From NCBI GenBank assembly GCA_017481825.1, contig JAFUOR010000001.1, forward strand, positions 1 through 64,000: DNA of 64,000 bases. The letters run 5' to 3'. Under the pieces are notes generated by a model. The model saw only the letters and a program-made list of their open reading frames with translations, did no database searches and was not told the DNA's origin. Positions 1 through 7,797 of the stretch are shown here, one piece after another. The translations under genes were made by a program, and so were the position numbers. The first letter of the stretch is position 1, and the number at the start of each line of letters is the position of its first letter. The stretch is from Clostridia bacterium. GTDB taxonomy: Bacteria > Bacillota > Clostridia > Christensenellales > Aristaeellaceae.

Positions 1-36
1 CCGCTCTTTTATGCTAAGATGTTGGTAGTGGCTCAT
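1..36 (-). CDS. IS30-family transposase, N-terminal 12 residues only
   Basis: The minus strand reads MSHYQHLSIKER from an ATG at 34-36, preceded by AAAGGAG at 44-50. This N-terminus (M-S-H-Y-x-H-L-S-I-x-E-R) is typical of IS30 transposases, which continue into an HTH and a DDE integrase domain. The rest is beyond the window edge, so intactness is unknown. The call rests on a short stretch and on my memory of the family. Confidence 0.72.
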   Translation of the reverse strand, partial: MSHYQHLSIKER

Positions 37-141
37 TGAGTTGCTCCTTTCGTAGTTGTCCGCAAACACTATTCTAAAGGAGTTTCCTCTTTGAGTCACT
101 ATTTCTTTTGGCTGTTGCACTTACATTGTAAATTCAAGGGA
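1..141 (-). mobile_element. Right end of an IS30-family insertion sequence (partial)
   Basis: The transposase start codon lies at 36 and the gene reads off the left edge. About 100 bases upstream of it run to an AT-rich end ending near TTGTAAATTCAAGGG (127-141), which is likely the terminal inverted repeat. The exact outer boundary and target duplication cannot be fixed because the other end is outside the window. The element abuts a host intergenic repeat that starts near 155. Confidence 0.7.
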
Positions 142-154
142 TGAAATCTGCTTG

Positions 155-282
155 TGCTTTGTTGGGCGCGCTTTGGCTCGAATCTTGTCTGCACTTCTAT
201 TGCAGCAGGAGGCGGCGACCTCTTGCGGAGGTCGGCAGGAATTACTGGAGACTAAGGTCTCCCCCTGCCTCAGAGCCAAAGT
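155..282. repeat. Structured intergenic repeat, copy C (degenerate)
   Basis: No gene is seen here. The segment contains CTTTGTTGG, then CGCTTTGGCTC, shared with copies near 3220 and 26610. It can fold: CTTTGGCTC (about 170-178) is the exact reverse complement of GAGCCAAAG (about 272-280). Inside are two further hairpins, GACCTC/GAGGTC (about 218-234) and GGAGAC/GTCTCC (about 249-264). It may act as a structured 3' end for the gene that stops at 285 on the minus strand, but it has no clear T-tract. Confidence 0.5.
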
Positions 283-284
283 TC

Positions 285-1139
285 TTATTTTAGCGCCGTC
301 AGAATTTCCTTCAGCGCGGCTGTGGCTGCGTGAAATGCGGTGCGGCTGTCGGGATAGCTCTCGTGGTGCTTGAGTTCCTCGCTCTGTAAATCCTGCAGGC
401 CGTTGAAAACCGTCAAATGGGGTTCGATGGTCAGGATTACGTCATCCTGGCGGGCCGCATTCAGCTGGGCAAGAATCTCCGGCACATGACCGTCGCCATG
501 CCCTGCACAGACCACCGCGCCGTCAGCCATCAGCGCATCCTTGATGTGCATGTAGGTGATGCGTTCGCCCAGGGTCTTGCAGGCGTCCAGGGGCTGCACG
601 CCGCACTGGATGAAATTCGCCGGGTCAAAGGCAAAGCCGAGACGGCTGCCGAAATGGTTCAGCAGATCAGCATTGCGCCCGGCACTATCGCCGTAGATAC
701 CCTTCTCATTCTCGTGCACCAACAGCACGCCGGCTTGCTCCGCCAGGGAAATCATCGTCTCCAGCCGGTCGAGTACCTCTGCGCGTCCGTCGGCAGGGTC
801 GCTGCCCTCCGCCGGGTAGAAGGAGAACATGCGGATGCGCTTGCAGCCCAGCTTATCGCACAGATCTAGCCCGTGCCTAAACAGGTCAAGATGCTTCTGG
901 AAAGGCTCAGCCAGCGGATACTTGCCATAGGGCGATCCCAGGGCAGACAGGCCAATACCCGCATCGTCCAGCTTGCGGCGGATCACGGCGGCCTCCTCCA
1001 GCGTCAGGGCGGAGCAGTTCTTACCGTCTGCGCCGCGCAGCTCCAGCAGCGGGATGCCCTCCTGCTGCAAAACGCGCAGCTGCCCATCCAGGCTGGCGCA
1101 GGCTTCATCCGCAAAGGCAGAGAGAATGAATCGTGCCAT
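285..1139 (-). CDS. Sugar phosphate isomerase/epimerase-like TIM-barrel protein
   Basis: This 284-residue protein resembles the xylose isomerase-like TIM-barrel family (AP endonuclease 2 superfamily). These enzymes bind a divalent metal and isomerise or epimerise sugars or inositols. Features include the N-terminal FILSAFADEA strand, ELRGADGKN, a central VHENEKGIYG metal-ligand loop, FAFDPANF, YMHIKD and a late TIEPHL strand, in the order expected of the family. Start: ATG at 1139 with AGGAGG at 1147-1152; a longer upstream reading frame has no such site. It is transcribed divergently from another member of the same superfamily at 1301. The substrate cannot be told from sequence. Confidence 0.85.
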   Translation of the reverse strand: MARFILSAFADEACASLDGQLRVLQQEGIPLLELRGADGKNCSALTLEEAAVIRRKLDDAGIGLSALGSPYGKYPLAEPFQKHLDLFRHGLDLCDKLGCKRIRMFSFYPAEGSDPADGRAEVLDRLETMISLAEQAGVLLVHENEKGIYGDSAGRNADLLNHFGSRLGFAFDPANFIQCGVQPLDACKTLGERITYMHIKDALMADGAVVCAGHGDGHVPEILAQLNAARQDDVILTIEPHLTVFNGLQDLQSEELKHHESYPDSRTAFHAATAALKEILTALK

Positions 1140-1187
1140 GGGAGTTCCTCCTGTATATATCATGTTTGACGCATTTTCCTGTCTGCT

Positions 1188-1216
1188 ATTGTCCCATATT
1201 CCCTGCGCAAAGTCAA
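1188..1216 (-). promoter_or_regulatory. Sigma-A promoter for the 285-1139 gene
   Basis: On the minus strand, TTGACT (complement of 1211-1216), a 17-base spacer, then GACAAT (complement of 1188-1193). It lies about 50 bases upstream of the start at 1139. Confidence 0.55.
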
Positions 1217-1235
1217 GCATGAATCTGCTTCTCCC

Positions 1236-1264
1236 TTGCCATCGGCCGCGAACGGATGTATAAT
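1236..1264 (+). promoter_or_regulatory. Sigma-A promoter for the 1301-2053 gene
   Basis: TTGCCA at 1236-1241, 17-base spacer, TATAAT at 1259-1264, 36 bases before the start codon. It lies back to back with the minus-strand promoter, so the two isomerase genes could share a regulator binding between them. Confidence 0.75.
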
Positions 1265-1300
1265 AAGGATACATTCATCGTTCACAAGGAGGATATTGGC

Positions 1301-2053
1301 ATGAAGATCGGCGCACAGCTGTATACGGTTCGCGAGCATTGCCGCACGCTGGAGGGCTTTGCGGAGACGCTCAAAAAGGTAGCGGATATCGGCTATACCA
1401 CGGTGCAGGTGAGCGGCACCTGTGCCTTTGAGCCGCAGTGGCTCAAAAAGGAGCTTGACCGCAATGGTCTGACCTGCGTGCTGACCCACACGCCTGCTGA
1501 CCGCCTGCAATCCGGCGCCGAGCAGGTCGCGGCAGACCACGACGTCTTTGGCTGCCCGAATGTGGGCCTGGGCTGGTACGCCTTTGACGAATCAAAGGAA
1601 GAAACCTCCTACGGGCACTTCCTCCAAACTTACCTGCCGGTGGCGAAAACGCTGAAGGAAAACGGAAAGTACTTCATGTACCACAACCACGATCAGGAAT
1701 TCAAGCGTTTGGGCCGCGAGGTGGTGCTGGACAAGCTGCTGCAGGATATTCCGGCGGATGTGATGGGCTTCACCCTGGACACCTACTGGGTGCAGGCAGG
1801 CGGCGGCGATCCGGCCCAGTGGCTGGAGAAGCTGGCGGGACGCATCCCCTGCATCCACCTCAAGGATTTCGCCTATGGCCGGAAGATGGCCGTAATCGGC
1901 GAGGGCAACATCAACTTTGCCCGCGTGTTTGACATGGCCGAGAAGGGCGGCACGCAGTACATGCTTGTGGAGCAGGACGACTGCAATGGCGAGGATCCCT
2001 TTGAGTGCCTGCGCAGGAGCTTCATGAACCTGCAGGCCTGGGGCTTCCGGTAA
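1301..2053 (+). CDS. Sugar phosphate isomerase/epimerase-like TIM-barrel protein
   Basis: A 250-residue protein starting MKIGAQLYTVREH, a signature N-terminus of the xylose isomerase-like TIM-barrel family. Metal-ligand segments are visible: FMYHNHDQEF (Glu/His loop), GFTLDTYWVQAGG (Asp), IHLKDF (His) and a C-terminal MLVEQDD (Glu). These are the usual positions for the divalent metal site. ATG at 1301 follows AAGGAGG. It has its own promoter and ends in a strong terminator, so it is monocistronic. It is probably cytoplasmic and in sugar or inositol catabolism; the substrate is unknown. Confidence 0.88.
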   Translation: MKIGAQLYTVREHCRTLEGFAETLKKVADIGYTTVQVSGTCAFEPQWLKKELDRNGLTCVLTHTPADRLQSGAEQVAADHDVFGCPNVGLGWYAFDESKEETSYGHFLQTYLPVAKTLKENGKYFMYHNHDQEFKRLGREVVLDKLLQDIPADVMGFTLDTYWVQAGGGDPAQWLEKLAGRIPCIHLKDFAYGRKMAVIGEGNINFARVFDMAEKGGTQYMLVEQDDCNGEDPFECLRRSFMNLQAWGFR

Positions 2054-2056
2054 AAC

Positions 2057-2092
2057 AAAATGCGCTGACCGCACCAGATGGTCAGCGCATTT
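2057..2092. terminator. Bidirectional terminator
   Basis: Perfect 13-base-pair stem, left arm about 2058-2070 (ATGCGCTGACC) and right arm 2080-2092, loop 2071-2079, between convergent genes ending at 2053 and 2101. A-rich on the left and T-rich on the right, so it can serve both strands. Confidence 0.85.
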
Positions 2093-2100
2093 GATTGTCG

Positions 2101-3039
2101 TCAGATCAGCCCCAGCTGCTTGAGGGCAAAGACCAGCAGGAAGATGCTCAGGATGGACAACCCCGAGGTGAACACCACCAGCGACGCGGCCAGCTCACCG
2201 TCGCCATCCATCTGCTGCGCCATGGGGAAGGAAGATACTGCCGTAGGCGCGCCGAACATGATGAGCACCGGCACCAGCGTCTCCCCCCGGAAACCCAGCA
2301 GCGCGCCGAGCGTCACCATGATCAACGGACTGACGATCAGCTTGCCGGCAACAGCGATGACCAGCTGCCTCCTGAACCCGCTGACGCTGGAGAACATAAA
2401 CGAGCTGCCCAGCGCCACCAGCGAAAGCGGCGTGGCGACGCGCCCCAGATCCGTCACGCTCTTGTGCACCGCCGAAGGGAGGCCGATCCCCAGAAGGTTG
2501 AAGGCAATGCCCAGAAGCGATGCGATGATCAGCGGGTTGGTGGCAATGCCCCGGATCATCTTGCGCACGCTGGGCCTGCCGCCGCGGAAGGTTTCCAGCG
2601 CCACCACCGCCAGGACGTTGAAGACCGGCACCGTCACGCCCACCAGCAGGGAGGTCGGACCCATGTGCTCCTCGCCGCACAGCGAGAGCGCCACAGGCAG
2701 GCCAAAAAGCGCAAAATTACTGCGGAAGATGGCCTGGATCATCACGCCCCGGCGCGGATTTTCCGGTTCGATCCGGGGGATGAAAATCATCAGCACAGCA
2801 AACAGCACCAGCAGCGCAGTGACGCCAAAGACGATCAGCCTGGGATTGAAGGCGGCGGAAATATCGGTGGTGTAGATGTTGTCAAAGAGGTAGATGGGCA
2901 GAAAGACCTTGAAGCAGAGCCTGTTGAGGCTCTTGCGGATGGGTTCGTCCATCATGCCGATGCGCCGCAGAAAATAGCCCAGGATGATGCACAGGAACAG
3001 TGGCAGCACGACGTTAAAGGACAGGATCAGATTCTCCAT
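2101..3039 (-). CDS. AEC (auxin efflux carrier) family transporter
   Basis: A 312-residue integral membrane protein. It opens with MENLILSFNVVLPLFLCIILG and has about ten hydrophobic segments in two halves, with the conserved AEC-type turn around PLSLVALGSSF and a late FGAPTAVSSF segment. Family members export or import organic acids such as malate or lactate; the substrate here is unknown. The ATG at 3039 is preceded by AAAGGAG; upstream codons in the same frame are not hydrophobic and lack a site. A promoter with 17-base spacing precedes it, and it shares a terminator with the isomerase gene on the other strand. Confidence 0.88.
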   Translation of the reverse strand: MENLILSFNVVLPLFLCIILGYFLRRIGMMDEPIRKSLNRLCFKVFLPIYLFDNIYTTDISAAFNPRLIVFGVTALLVLFAVLMIFIPRIEPENPRRGVMIQAIFRSNFALFGLPVALSLCGEEHMGPTSLLVGVTVPVFNVLAVVALETFRGGRPSVRKMIRGIATNPLIIASLLGIAFNLLGIGLPSAVHKSVTDLGRVATPLSLVALGSSFMFSSVSGFRRQLVIAVAGKLIVSPLIMVTLGALLGFRGETLVPVLIMFGAPTAVSSFPMAQQMDGDGELAASLVVFTSGLSILSIFLLVFALKQLGLI

Positions 3040-3072
3040 AGCGGACTCCTTTGCAGCAAGGTATTCCCTACA

Positions 3073-3101
3073 TTTATAGCACGGATGCAGCGCTTTGTAA
3101 A
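3073..3101 (-). promoter_or_regulatory. Sigma-A promoter for the AEC transporter
   Basis: Minus strand TTTACA (complement of 3096-3101), 17-base spacer, TATAAA (complement of 3073-3078), about 33 bases before the start codon. Confidence 0.65.
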
Positions 3102-3140
3102 TGCCTGCGGCCTGGCACACAGATCGACCTCATTTGAGGT

Positions 3141-3258
3141 CCTCCGGCGGGCAGGGGGTCTGCCCTTGCACCCCGCCAAAGGGTCTTCGACCCTCTGGAT
3201 GCCCGTTTCGCGATTGGGCTGAGCGCCTTTGGCTCGACCCCCTACGGTCGTCTCGCGT
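3141..3258. repeat. Structured intergenic repeat, copy A
   Basis: GC-rich, hairpin-rich sequence in a 502-base stretch without genes (3040-3541). It shares with copy B at 26478-26660, in the same order: GGG-TCTGCCC-TGCACCC, an AAGGG...CCC hairpin, CCC-TTTCGCGAT, CTTTGGCTC, then CCCCCTACGGTCGTCT and CGCCCGCG. No coding potential conserved between copies was seen. The rest of the gap up to the promoter at 3432 shows nothing recognisable. Confidence 0.65.
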
Positions 3259-3431
3259 CGCCCGCGGCTTGTCCGCTCTTCTGAGGTGGTGAGAGGCGGC
3301 CCCTTCTGCGGAGGAGTACGGGGGTAAGTAATGACCAGTTCGTGGTCGGTGTGTATGCCAACCTTTTCTACCATTGTGAAAATGGGGATTTGAATGGGGT
3401 CGCCCTGCCTGACGCATTTTTGCAAAAGCAC

Positions 3432-3461
3432 TTGCGAACCGGCAGCCAAATGGATTATGAT
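3432..3461 (+). promoter_or_regulatory. Probable promoter for the GH3 gene
   Basis: TTGCGA at 3432-3437, 18-base spacer, TATGAT at 3456-3461; the start codon is 80 bases further on. Confidence 0.5.
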
Positions 3462-3541
3462 AGAGCCAGCGCATGCACGTCGGAGCATCCGGCGGCGATG
3501 AATAATGACAGACCAATACGGCAGTGGAAAGAGGAATGACC

Positions 3542-5791
3542 ATGGCAAAGAAGGCAAGCGCGCATTTCAGGACCTACCGAAATCCCAACGGCCCGGTGAT
3601 CACCACCGTGGCACGGCCCATCATTGAGGCGGAAGGGCTGTACTTCAAGGACATCGACGGCTCCGGCACGGTCTCTGCCGTCAATGACTGGCGGCTCCCC
3701 GCAGCCCAGCGCGCCGCAGCCTATGTGAAGCTGATGACGGCGGATGAGAAGATTGCTCAGCTGTTCATCTCCGATTGGCGCATGGGGCCGAAGTATCCCA
3801 GCCCCCGCCTGCCGGGGCATGTGGCGGCGCCTGATGAATCGGGCGTGCTGGATGAGGCGGAGGTACATCAGAAGACCATCTTTGGCGAGCAGCATCTGCC
3901 CGGCACCACCACGCTGATCAAGGACTGGTTCGCCCGTCACACCATCGTGCGCGAAAACGCCCAGCCCGAGGATATGGCGGATTACCTGAACCAGCTGCAG
4001 GCCGTCGCCGAGGAGTGTGAGCGCTTTGTGCCGGTGTCGGTGGCGTCCAACTCCCGCAATGAAAATGGCGAGCTCGTCTTCGGCATGAACGACGCGGGCG
4101 GCGTGTTCCCCACCTGGCCCGGCACGCTGGGCATTGCAGCAGCCGTAAAAGGCAGCGGCATCGGGGTGGCTGATGAGTGGGCGCAGGCCGTCCGCCGCAG
4201 CTGGGAGGCCTGCAATCTGCGCAAGGGCTACATGTACATGGCCGACTGCATGACCGATCCCCGCTGGCAGCGCAGCTACGGCACCTTCGGCGAGGACCCG
4301 GCCCTCATCAGCGAAATCATGGCGCATATCATCCCGCTCATCCAAGGCAGTGAAGAAGGGGTGACGGACACGGGCGTTGCCGTAACGACCAAGCATTTCC
4401 CTGGCGGCGGCGCGCGTGAAAACGGCTTCGACCCGCATTATGCAGCAGGACAGTGGAACGTCTACGCCACGCCCGGCAGCCTGCAGAAGTATCATATGCC
4501 CGGCTTCAAGGCAGCGGTGGAGAAGCACACCTCCTCCATCATGCCCTACTACTCCAAGCCCGCCGCACACAAGTCTGCTGTGCAGCAGGACTGTCAGGGG
4601 CAGGATGTGTGCTTTGACCCCTACGGCTTTGCCTACAACCGCGTCTTCATTCACGATATCCTCCGGGGACAGATGGGCTTTGAGGGCTACATCAACTCTG
4701 ATACGGGCATCGTGCACAACATGAAGTGGGGCGTGGAGATGCTTGATGAACCGGAGCGCATCGGCTTTGCCGTGAACCATGCCGGCGTCGACGTGATCTC
4801 CGGCCTGTTTGACAACGCCTATGGGCGCGAGGCCTACGACCGGGCGACCAACGGCTACTACGATACCCACACCCTGCCGGAGGGCATCACCCCGGATATG
4901 GTCACTCTGAATGACGCGGTGCTGGATCGTGCCGTGAGCCGCACGCTGACGGAGATGTTTGCCCTGGGTATGTTCGAGAACACCTACCGCGACGCCCGGA
5001 AGGCGGTGGAGATCTGCGCAGACCCTGCCGACTGGGCCCATGCGGAAGCCGCGCACCGGCAGTCCGTCGTCCTGCTGAAAAATGACGGCACCCTGCCCCT
5101 GACGGCTGAGCGCTGTGCCGGAAAAAAGGTATATGCCGAGGCCTTCTGCAAGAAGCCGGAAGCCGGCGCAGCGGCAACCAGGGCGCTGCGATCCATGCTG
5201 GCAGAGGACGTAACGCTCACCGCGGATTACCGCGAGGCAGATATGGCAATCCTCTTCGTCAGCCCCTCCTCCGGCGATTATTTCACCGCCACCGCCGGTT
5301 ATCTGGAACTGGATATCTGCGAGGACAAGAAGGTTCCCAATGTGGACGAACTCTGCCGTCCCATGCAGGAAACGCATCGGGAGACCACCCTGTCCGGCGC
5401 CGGACGCATTGCAGAAATCGCTGCATCTGTTCATGCACGAGGCGGCAAGGTGATCGCCAACATCAACTTCCCGCTGGCCTGGCTGGTGGGCAATGTGGAG
5501 CGCCATGCCGATGCGCTGACTGCCGGCTTTGAGACGTACCCCGCCGCAACGCTGGACATCCTCTTTGGCCGCTGCTGCCCCACCGGCAAGCTGCCCATCA
5601 CGCTCCCCCGGGGCGACGAGGTGCTGGCAGTCAATCAGGATGGCGTATGCATCTCGCCCAACGACGTCCCCGGCTATGACAAGGATCGGTACATGCCCGA
5701 GGCCATGAAGGACGAGAACGGGAAGGCCTATGCCTACCGCGATGCGCACGGCAGCTACTACGAGCTGAATTTCGGCCTTCGCTATGAGTAA
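3542..5791 (+). CDS. Glycoside hydrolase family 3 protein
   Basis: A 749-residue GH3 enzyme without a signal peptide, so probably cytoplasmic. GH3 enzymes remove terminal beta-linked glucose, xylose or related sugars. The N-terminal TIM barrel contains TKHFPGGG (transition-state Lys-His) and GYINSDTG, in which Asp387 is the expected catalytic nucleophile, SDT replacing the common SDW. The second domain (about 500-749) has VVLLKNDGTLPL and GKLPITLP, typical of GH3. It ends soon after, so no C-terminal fibronectin-like domain is apparent. Start: ATG 3542 with AGAGG 7 bases upstream; GTG 3524 and ATG 3536 are in-frame alternatives. Single gene between a promoter and a terminator. Exact sugar specificity unknown. 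Confidence 0.9.
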   Translation: MAKKASAHFRTYRNPNGPVITTVARPIIEAEGLYFKDIDGSGTVSAVNDWRLPAAQRAAAYVKLMTADEKIAQLFISDWRMGPKYPSPRLPGHVAAPDESGVLDEAEVHQKTIFGEQHLPGTTTLIKDWFARHTIVRENAQPEDMADYLNQLQAVAEECERFVPVSVASNSRNENGELVFGMNDAGGVFPTWPGTLGIAAAVKGSGIGVADEWAQAVRRSWEACNLRKGYMYMADCMTDPRWQRSYGTFGEDPALISEIMAHIIPLIQGSEEGVTDTGVAVTTKHFPGGGARENGFDPHYAAGQWNVYATPGSLQKYHMPGFKAAVEKHTSSIMPYYSKPAAHKSAVQQDCQGQDVCFDPYGFAYNRVFIHDILRGQMGFEGYINSDTGIVHNMKWGVEMLDEPERIGFAVNHAGVDVISGLFDNAYGREAYDRATNGYYDTHTLPEGITPDMVTLNDAVLDRAVSRTLTEMFALGMFENTYRDARKAVEICADPADWAHAEAAHRQSVVLLKNDGTLPLTAERCAGKKVYAEAFCKKPEAGAAATRALRSMLAEDVTLTADYREADMAILFVSPSSGDYFTATAGYLELDICEDKKVPNVDELCRPMQETHRETTLSGAGRIAEIAASVHARGGKVIANINFPLAWLVGNVERHADALTAGFETYPAATLDILFGRCCPTGKLPITLPRGDEVLAVNQDGVCISPNDVPGYDKDRYMPEAMKDENGKAYAYRDAHGSYYELNFGLRYE

Positions 5792-5813
5792 AAAGGAATG
5801 ACCACACCATAAA

Positions 5814-5850
5814 GGGGCTGCTGCAGCACATTGTCTGCAGCAGCCCCCAT
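5814..5850. terminator. Bidirectional terminator
   Basis: Perfect 13-base-pair hairpin, GGGGCTGCTGCAG (5814-5826) with its complement (5835-5847), between the convergent genes ending at 5791 and 5867. Confidence 0.85.
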
Positions 5851-5866
5851 TTTGCCTGTAGTTTGA

Positions 5867-7621
5867 TTACACCTTGGTCAGGGTGAAGACCAGCTCGCCG
5901 CCCTCCACAGGAGCGATGGTGATGGTCTCGGTATCGCCCTCATAGCCTTCGGGAACCTTCAGGGTGTGAATCTCCCAGGCGTAGGGAGCCAGGGTGAATT
6001 CGCACACGCCGTTCTCGTCAGAGGTGTAGACTTGACAGGTCTCCTCATCGCAGACCTGGCACATAACGCCCGCCACAGGATTGCCGTCCTGATCGACGTA
6101 CTTCACGGTGTAGGTAGCCTCGGTCAGCACCTCAACCTGCTCGCCAGGGAGCGCAGAGGTGGAGGGAGCGGTGCCGTCGGCGTAGTTCCAGGCGCCCAGG
6201 CCGTTGTTGGTCACGAACTGGTTGACGTTCTCCTCGTTCATGAAGTAGACCGCCATCACCATCTGGGAGCCGTTGGGATCAAGGTACAGCGCGAGGTAAG
6301 CGTAGGTGTAGCCGGTGGTCTCCAGCGCGTCCACGCCCTTGGTGATGGCATAGCCGTCAGCGGTCATGCCCTGGGTCACGCCAGTGGTGGAGCCATCGTA
6401 ATAGGAGTAGAAGAAGGCGCCTTCAGGGTCCACATCAGCGGGCAGAGTCGCGGAGAAGGAAGCGGCGTCGCCATTAATGATGTAGTACTTCGCATCGCCA
6501 AAGGCAGAAGCCAAGATGCCGTCAGGATCGCCGATGACGATTTCCTTGGCCTCGGGGTTGGTCACGTTCAGGGTGACTTCCTCGGTCACGGGGTAGGCGG
6601 GGTTGGCAGCCAGCGCGGCAGCAGCGTCATCGCCGGAGACAACAGCAACGCTGTCCACCCACACGCAGTCCTCGCCAGCCTCGGCCATCATGTCCTTGAC
6701 GTAGGACAGGGCCACGGTGTAGTCGCCGTCAGCCTCGACCGGGATGGCGTAGGTCATCCAGTCGTGCTCGCCGCCGAAAACCTTGACCACTTCGCCGTTG
6801 ATGGCGATGTTCAGCAGGTCACAGGCAGTCTCGGTGGAGGTCTTGAAGGTCACGACGATCGCGTCGCCAGCCTTGGCAGCAACAGCGGTGCTGACCATCG
6901 CCTCGCTAGAGCCGTAGGTCGCATTGGTAGAGGCCACGACAGTGCGGCCATCCTTCTCGGTCACGACCATGGGCCAGGTATACTCGTCAGCGGGGTTGGC
7001 AGCATTGGCAACATCCAGCGCAGCAGCCAGATCAGCCTCGGCAGCCGCAGCCACATTGGGCTTCATGAGCGGGATGGCGTCCAGCATCACGGACTCGGTG
7101 TAGTCCTCCGCCACAAACACGTCAAACAGACGGGTGAAGGAGCCCACGTCCGGCAGAGAGCCAGCCTCCCAGAAGCAGATGGTGCCATTGCGATCCACGA
7201 CGACGGAGGTGGGGATTGCAGACACGTCAAACTTGTCCGCCATGCCCACGGTATCCTGCGCGACGTTGAAGGTCATGCCCAGCTCGGCCACGAACTCAGC
7301 CAGCACATCGTCGGTATCGGTGGGTTCACAGGACAGGGCGATGATCTCGACCTTGTCCTGATACTGCTTGTACGCTTCCTCCATGAAGGGGAACTCGTTG
7401 CGGCAGGGGCCGCACCAGGTGGCCCAGATATTAATAAGCACCATGTCCTTCTCCTTGAGCACCTCGGAGAGAGTCACGGTCTTGCCGTCAAAGGTGGTGA
7501 CGGTGAAATCTTCGATCTTGTCGCCCATCTGGTACACGGTCACTTCGGCCGCATCCTCAGCCATGGCAACGCTGCCAAGGCACAGCAGCAGCACCAGCAG
7601 CAGGGACAGCATTTTCTTCAT
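5867..7621 (-). CDS. Secreted TlpA/ResA-like thioredoxin-fold protein with C-terminal SpaA-like domain
   Basis: A 584-residue exported protein. A signal peptide (residues 1-21, cleaved after SVAMA) has no lipobox Cys at the junction. Residues about 30-165 form a TlpA/ResA redoxin domain with NIWATWCGPC; Cys70 and Cys73 are the redox pair. The middle (about 170-500) looks like beta-rich carbohydrate-binding or adhesin-like modules. The C-terminus (about 505-584), from TVKYVDQDGNPVAG, resembles a SpaA/prealbumin-like domain with four unusual cysteines (CQVCDEETC and VCEF). There is no LPXTG-type anchor. ATG 7621 follows AAGGAGG. It is divergent from genes for a CXXC membrane protein and a ferredoxin-TlpA fusion, suggesting a shared extracytoplasmic thiol pathway. 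Roles of the middle modules are unknown. Confidence 0.85.
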   Translation of the reverse strand: MKKMLSLLLVLLLCLGSVAMAEDAAEVTVYQMGDKIEDFTVTTFDGKTVTLSEVLKEKDMVLINIWATWCGPCRNEFPFMEEAYKQYQDKVEIIALSCEPTDTDDVLAEFVAELGMTFNVAQDTVGMADKFDVSAIPTSVVVDRNGTICFWEAGSLPDVGSFTRLFDVFVAEDYTESVMLDAIPLMKPNVAAAAEADLAAALDVANAANPADEYTWPMVVTEKDGRTVVASTNATYGSSEAMVSTAVAAKAGDAIVVTFKTSTETACDLLNIAINGEVVKVFGGEHDWMTYAIPVEADGDYTVALSYVKDMMAEAGEDCVWVDSVAVVSGDDAAAALAANPAYPVTEEVTLNVTNPEAKEIVIGDPDGILASAFGDAKYYIINGDAASFSATLPADVDPEGAFFYSYYDGSTTGVTQGMTADGYAITKGVDALETTGYTYAYLALYLDPNGSQMVMAVYFMNEENVNQFVTNNGLGAWNYADGTAPSTSALPGEQVEVLTEATYTVKYVDQDGNPVAGVMCQVCDEETCQVYTSDENGVCEFTLAPYAWEIHTLKVPEGYEGDTETITIAPVEGGELVFTLTKV

Positions 7622-7654
7622 CAAAACAACCTCCTTGCGGAATGGAATGATGAT

Positions 7655-7684
7655 ATTATACGTGGTAAAATCAGCATATGTCAA
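7655..7684 (-). promoter_or_regulatory. Sigma-A promoter for the secreted TlpA-like gene
   Basis: Minus strand TTGACA (complement of 7679-7684), 18-base spacer, TATAAT (complement of 7655-7660). Confidence 0.75.
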
Positions 7685-7739
7685 TGGCGCATCCTGCCGA
7701 AAATCTGTTCTTTCTTTGTTTTGAGCACCGGGCGACAGG

Positions 7740-7768
7740 TTGCATGGCGCAGTGTCGTATGCTATAAT
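7740..7768 (+). promoter_or_regulatory. Sigma-A promoter with extended -10 for the redox operon
   Basis: TTGCAT at 7740-7745, 17-base spacer, TATAAT at 7763-7768, with TGC just before the -10 hexamer. It sits 56 bases from the divergent promoter of the secreted TlpA gene. Confidence 0.8.
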
Positions 7769-7797
7769 CAAAGCATCCTGAGGAAAGGACGAAGTTC

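Noticed and set aside
152..373. A 73-codon plus-strand frame in the repeat next to the IS
   Set aside because: It overlaps the end of the isomerase gene, lacks a ribosome site and lies in a foldable repeat.
3027..3557. Minus- and plus-strand frames across repeat copy A
   Set aside because: No conserved reading frame is shared with copy B, and the translations are unlike proteins.
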